Source: Halisarca cf. caerulea (taxonomy: Eukaryota > Porifera > Demospongiae > Chondrillida > Halisarcidae). Taken from it: a DNA stretch of 64,000 nucleotides. Below, one piece after another: positions 63,285-64,000 of this stretch. The translations under genes and the position numbers were made by a program. Under the pieces are notes generated by a model. The model was not told the origin of the DNA. It was given only the letters and a program-made list of their open reading frames with translations, and made no database searches. The stretch's first letter is position 1. Each line of letters begins with the position of its first letter. The stretch covers positions 62,001 to 126,000 of the forward strand of contig CAUJGJ010000222.1 of assembly GCA_963170055.1 (NCBI GenBank), read 5' to 3'.

Positions 63285-63651
63285 CAGAGGTTCTCAGGGC
63301 AGACTAGGACCAGACTGTGTTGACTGTTCCTCACTCTCTCTACGGCAGTGAGGTTCGTTTGGAGCTCTCCCAAAAACTCGACGTTAATCCTCATTTGCAC
63401 AAATTTCTTCTGTTCCGCCATGAGGGCTGCCAAAGGACTTACAACTAGAGCGATGCGCTTTGCTTAGTTGATCGTAGCAGTTTGAACGGTGCTGGCAGAA
63501 TTTTGTAGTTTAGAGTCTTGCCGCACCCAGTAGGTAAGGATACGAAAATGTCTCTGCATTGTGTGAATGATAAGATGGCTTGTAACTGCTCAGGCTTAAT
63601 GGCAAAACCGTAATGGCAAGCGACTGTGCGGATAATAGAGGCTAACGTCAA
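63092..63651 (-). pseudogene. RecQ-like helicase fragment, frameshifted
   Basis: The minus strand encodes the N-terminal part of a superfamily 2 helicase core. YGFAIKPEQLQAILSF is a RecQ-type motif 0 with its Gln, SLPTGCGKTLNYKILPA is the Walker A (motif I), then VVSPLAALMAEQKK (motif Ia) and VLVCPENL (motif Ib). Motif I and motif Ia lie in different frames. The shift falls near 63445-63460, where the first frame ends at TAG. No DExH box or later helicase motifs follow, so the piece is truncated as well. RecQ-like helicase copies of this kind are, from memory, numerous in some sponge genomes. An intron-based rescue of the frame is possible but I see no good splice sites. Confidence 0.75.
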
Positions 63652-63655
63652 TATG

Positions 63656-64000
63656 CTAAGAGCAGCAAGATAGCAGATACAACCCGCTCATTCACAAGCT
63701 CACGTTCATGCATCAGTAAGCGAAATAATTTTGACACCTTAAAATTTACAAAGTCACCTAACATCAAAGTGTCCCAACATTCCACGACATTAATGAACTT
63801 TTGGGAGGATAAGTACCAGACCACTTCTCCCCGTAAAGATGGAGGGAAAAGCGGTCTGGCTACGCGAGACTAGTCTTGGTGAGCTTTCTCCCAGTTCCCT
63901 TTTTCTGGTAATGGTGCCAGTTTCTTCAGGAAATACAATATCCCGGGCTTCGTAACGTGGTGGCCTTCTGGCGCTAGTAGATTCACGATCTGAGAATAAG
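63656..64000. other. Unassigned right end of the window
   Basis: No supported exon. CCAGACCACTTCTCCCC and its loose inverse GGAAAAGCGGTCTGG (63810-63860) suggest the end of another short inverted-repeat element, but the match is too short to call. Confidence 0.4.

Overview
The window is animal nuclear DNA: genes with GT-AG introns, coding exons matching conserved metazoan families, several classes of non-autonomous transposable element, and a very high load of satellite, minisatellite and microsatellite DNA. Compact head-to-head genes, together with relics of a reverse-transcriptase element and a RecQ-like helicase of types I associate with sponge and cnidarian genomes, suggest a non-bilaterian animal, most likely a sponge. 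That placement is inference. A block of exactly 200 N (31001-31200) inside a minisatellite shows this is a scaffolded assembly.

Layout. 1-9537 is a satellite array with a 104-bp unit and a higher-order duplication. 9538-10710 is a CA-rich array of longer units. 10711-20030 is gene-poor: dispersed repeats, a fold-back element, a split 23-bp minisatellite and an enolase pseudogene. 20033-62506 is gene-dense: GNPTG (-), CWF19L2 (+), CAPN7 (+, 19 exons), a PGY-motif gene of ciliary microtubule inner protein type (+), a kelch-repeat gene (-), a seven-helix membrane protein (+), PTTG1IP (-) and a small unrecognised gene (+). 62507-64000 holds a decayed RecQ-like helicase fragment (-).

Three gene pairs are head to head with 118 to about 210 bp between start codons, so shared promoters are likely: GNPTG/CWF19L2, kelch/seven-helix and PTTG1IP/small gene. 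CWF19L2 and CAPN7 lie head to tail with only 178 bp between stop and start. The functions (lysosomal enzyme tagging, splicing, ESCRT-linked proteolysis, axonemal structure, membrane traffic) are housekeeping and do not form one pathway.

The most unusual feature is that many introns carry a private minisatellite that often begins just inside the 5' splice site. In three introns the repeat unit copies or resembles the splice donor itself. The same kind of expansion has entered coding sequence in CWF19L2 as in-frame 21-nt repeats. All exon models were built by eye from splice sites, reading phase and remembered family sequences, and none has transcript support here.
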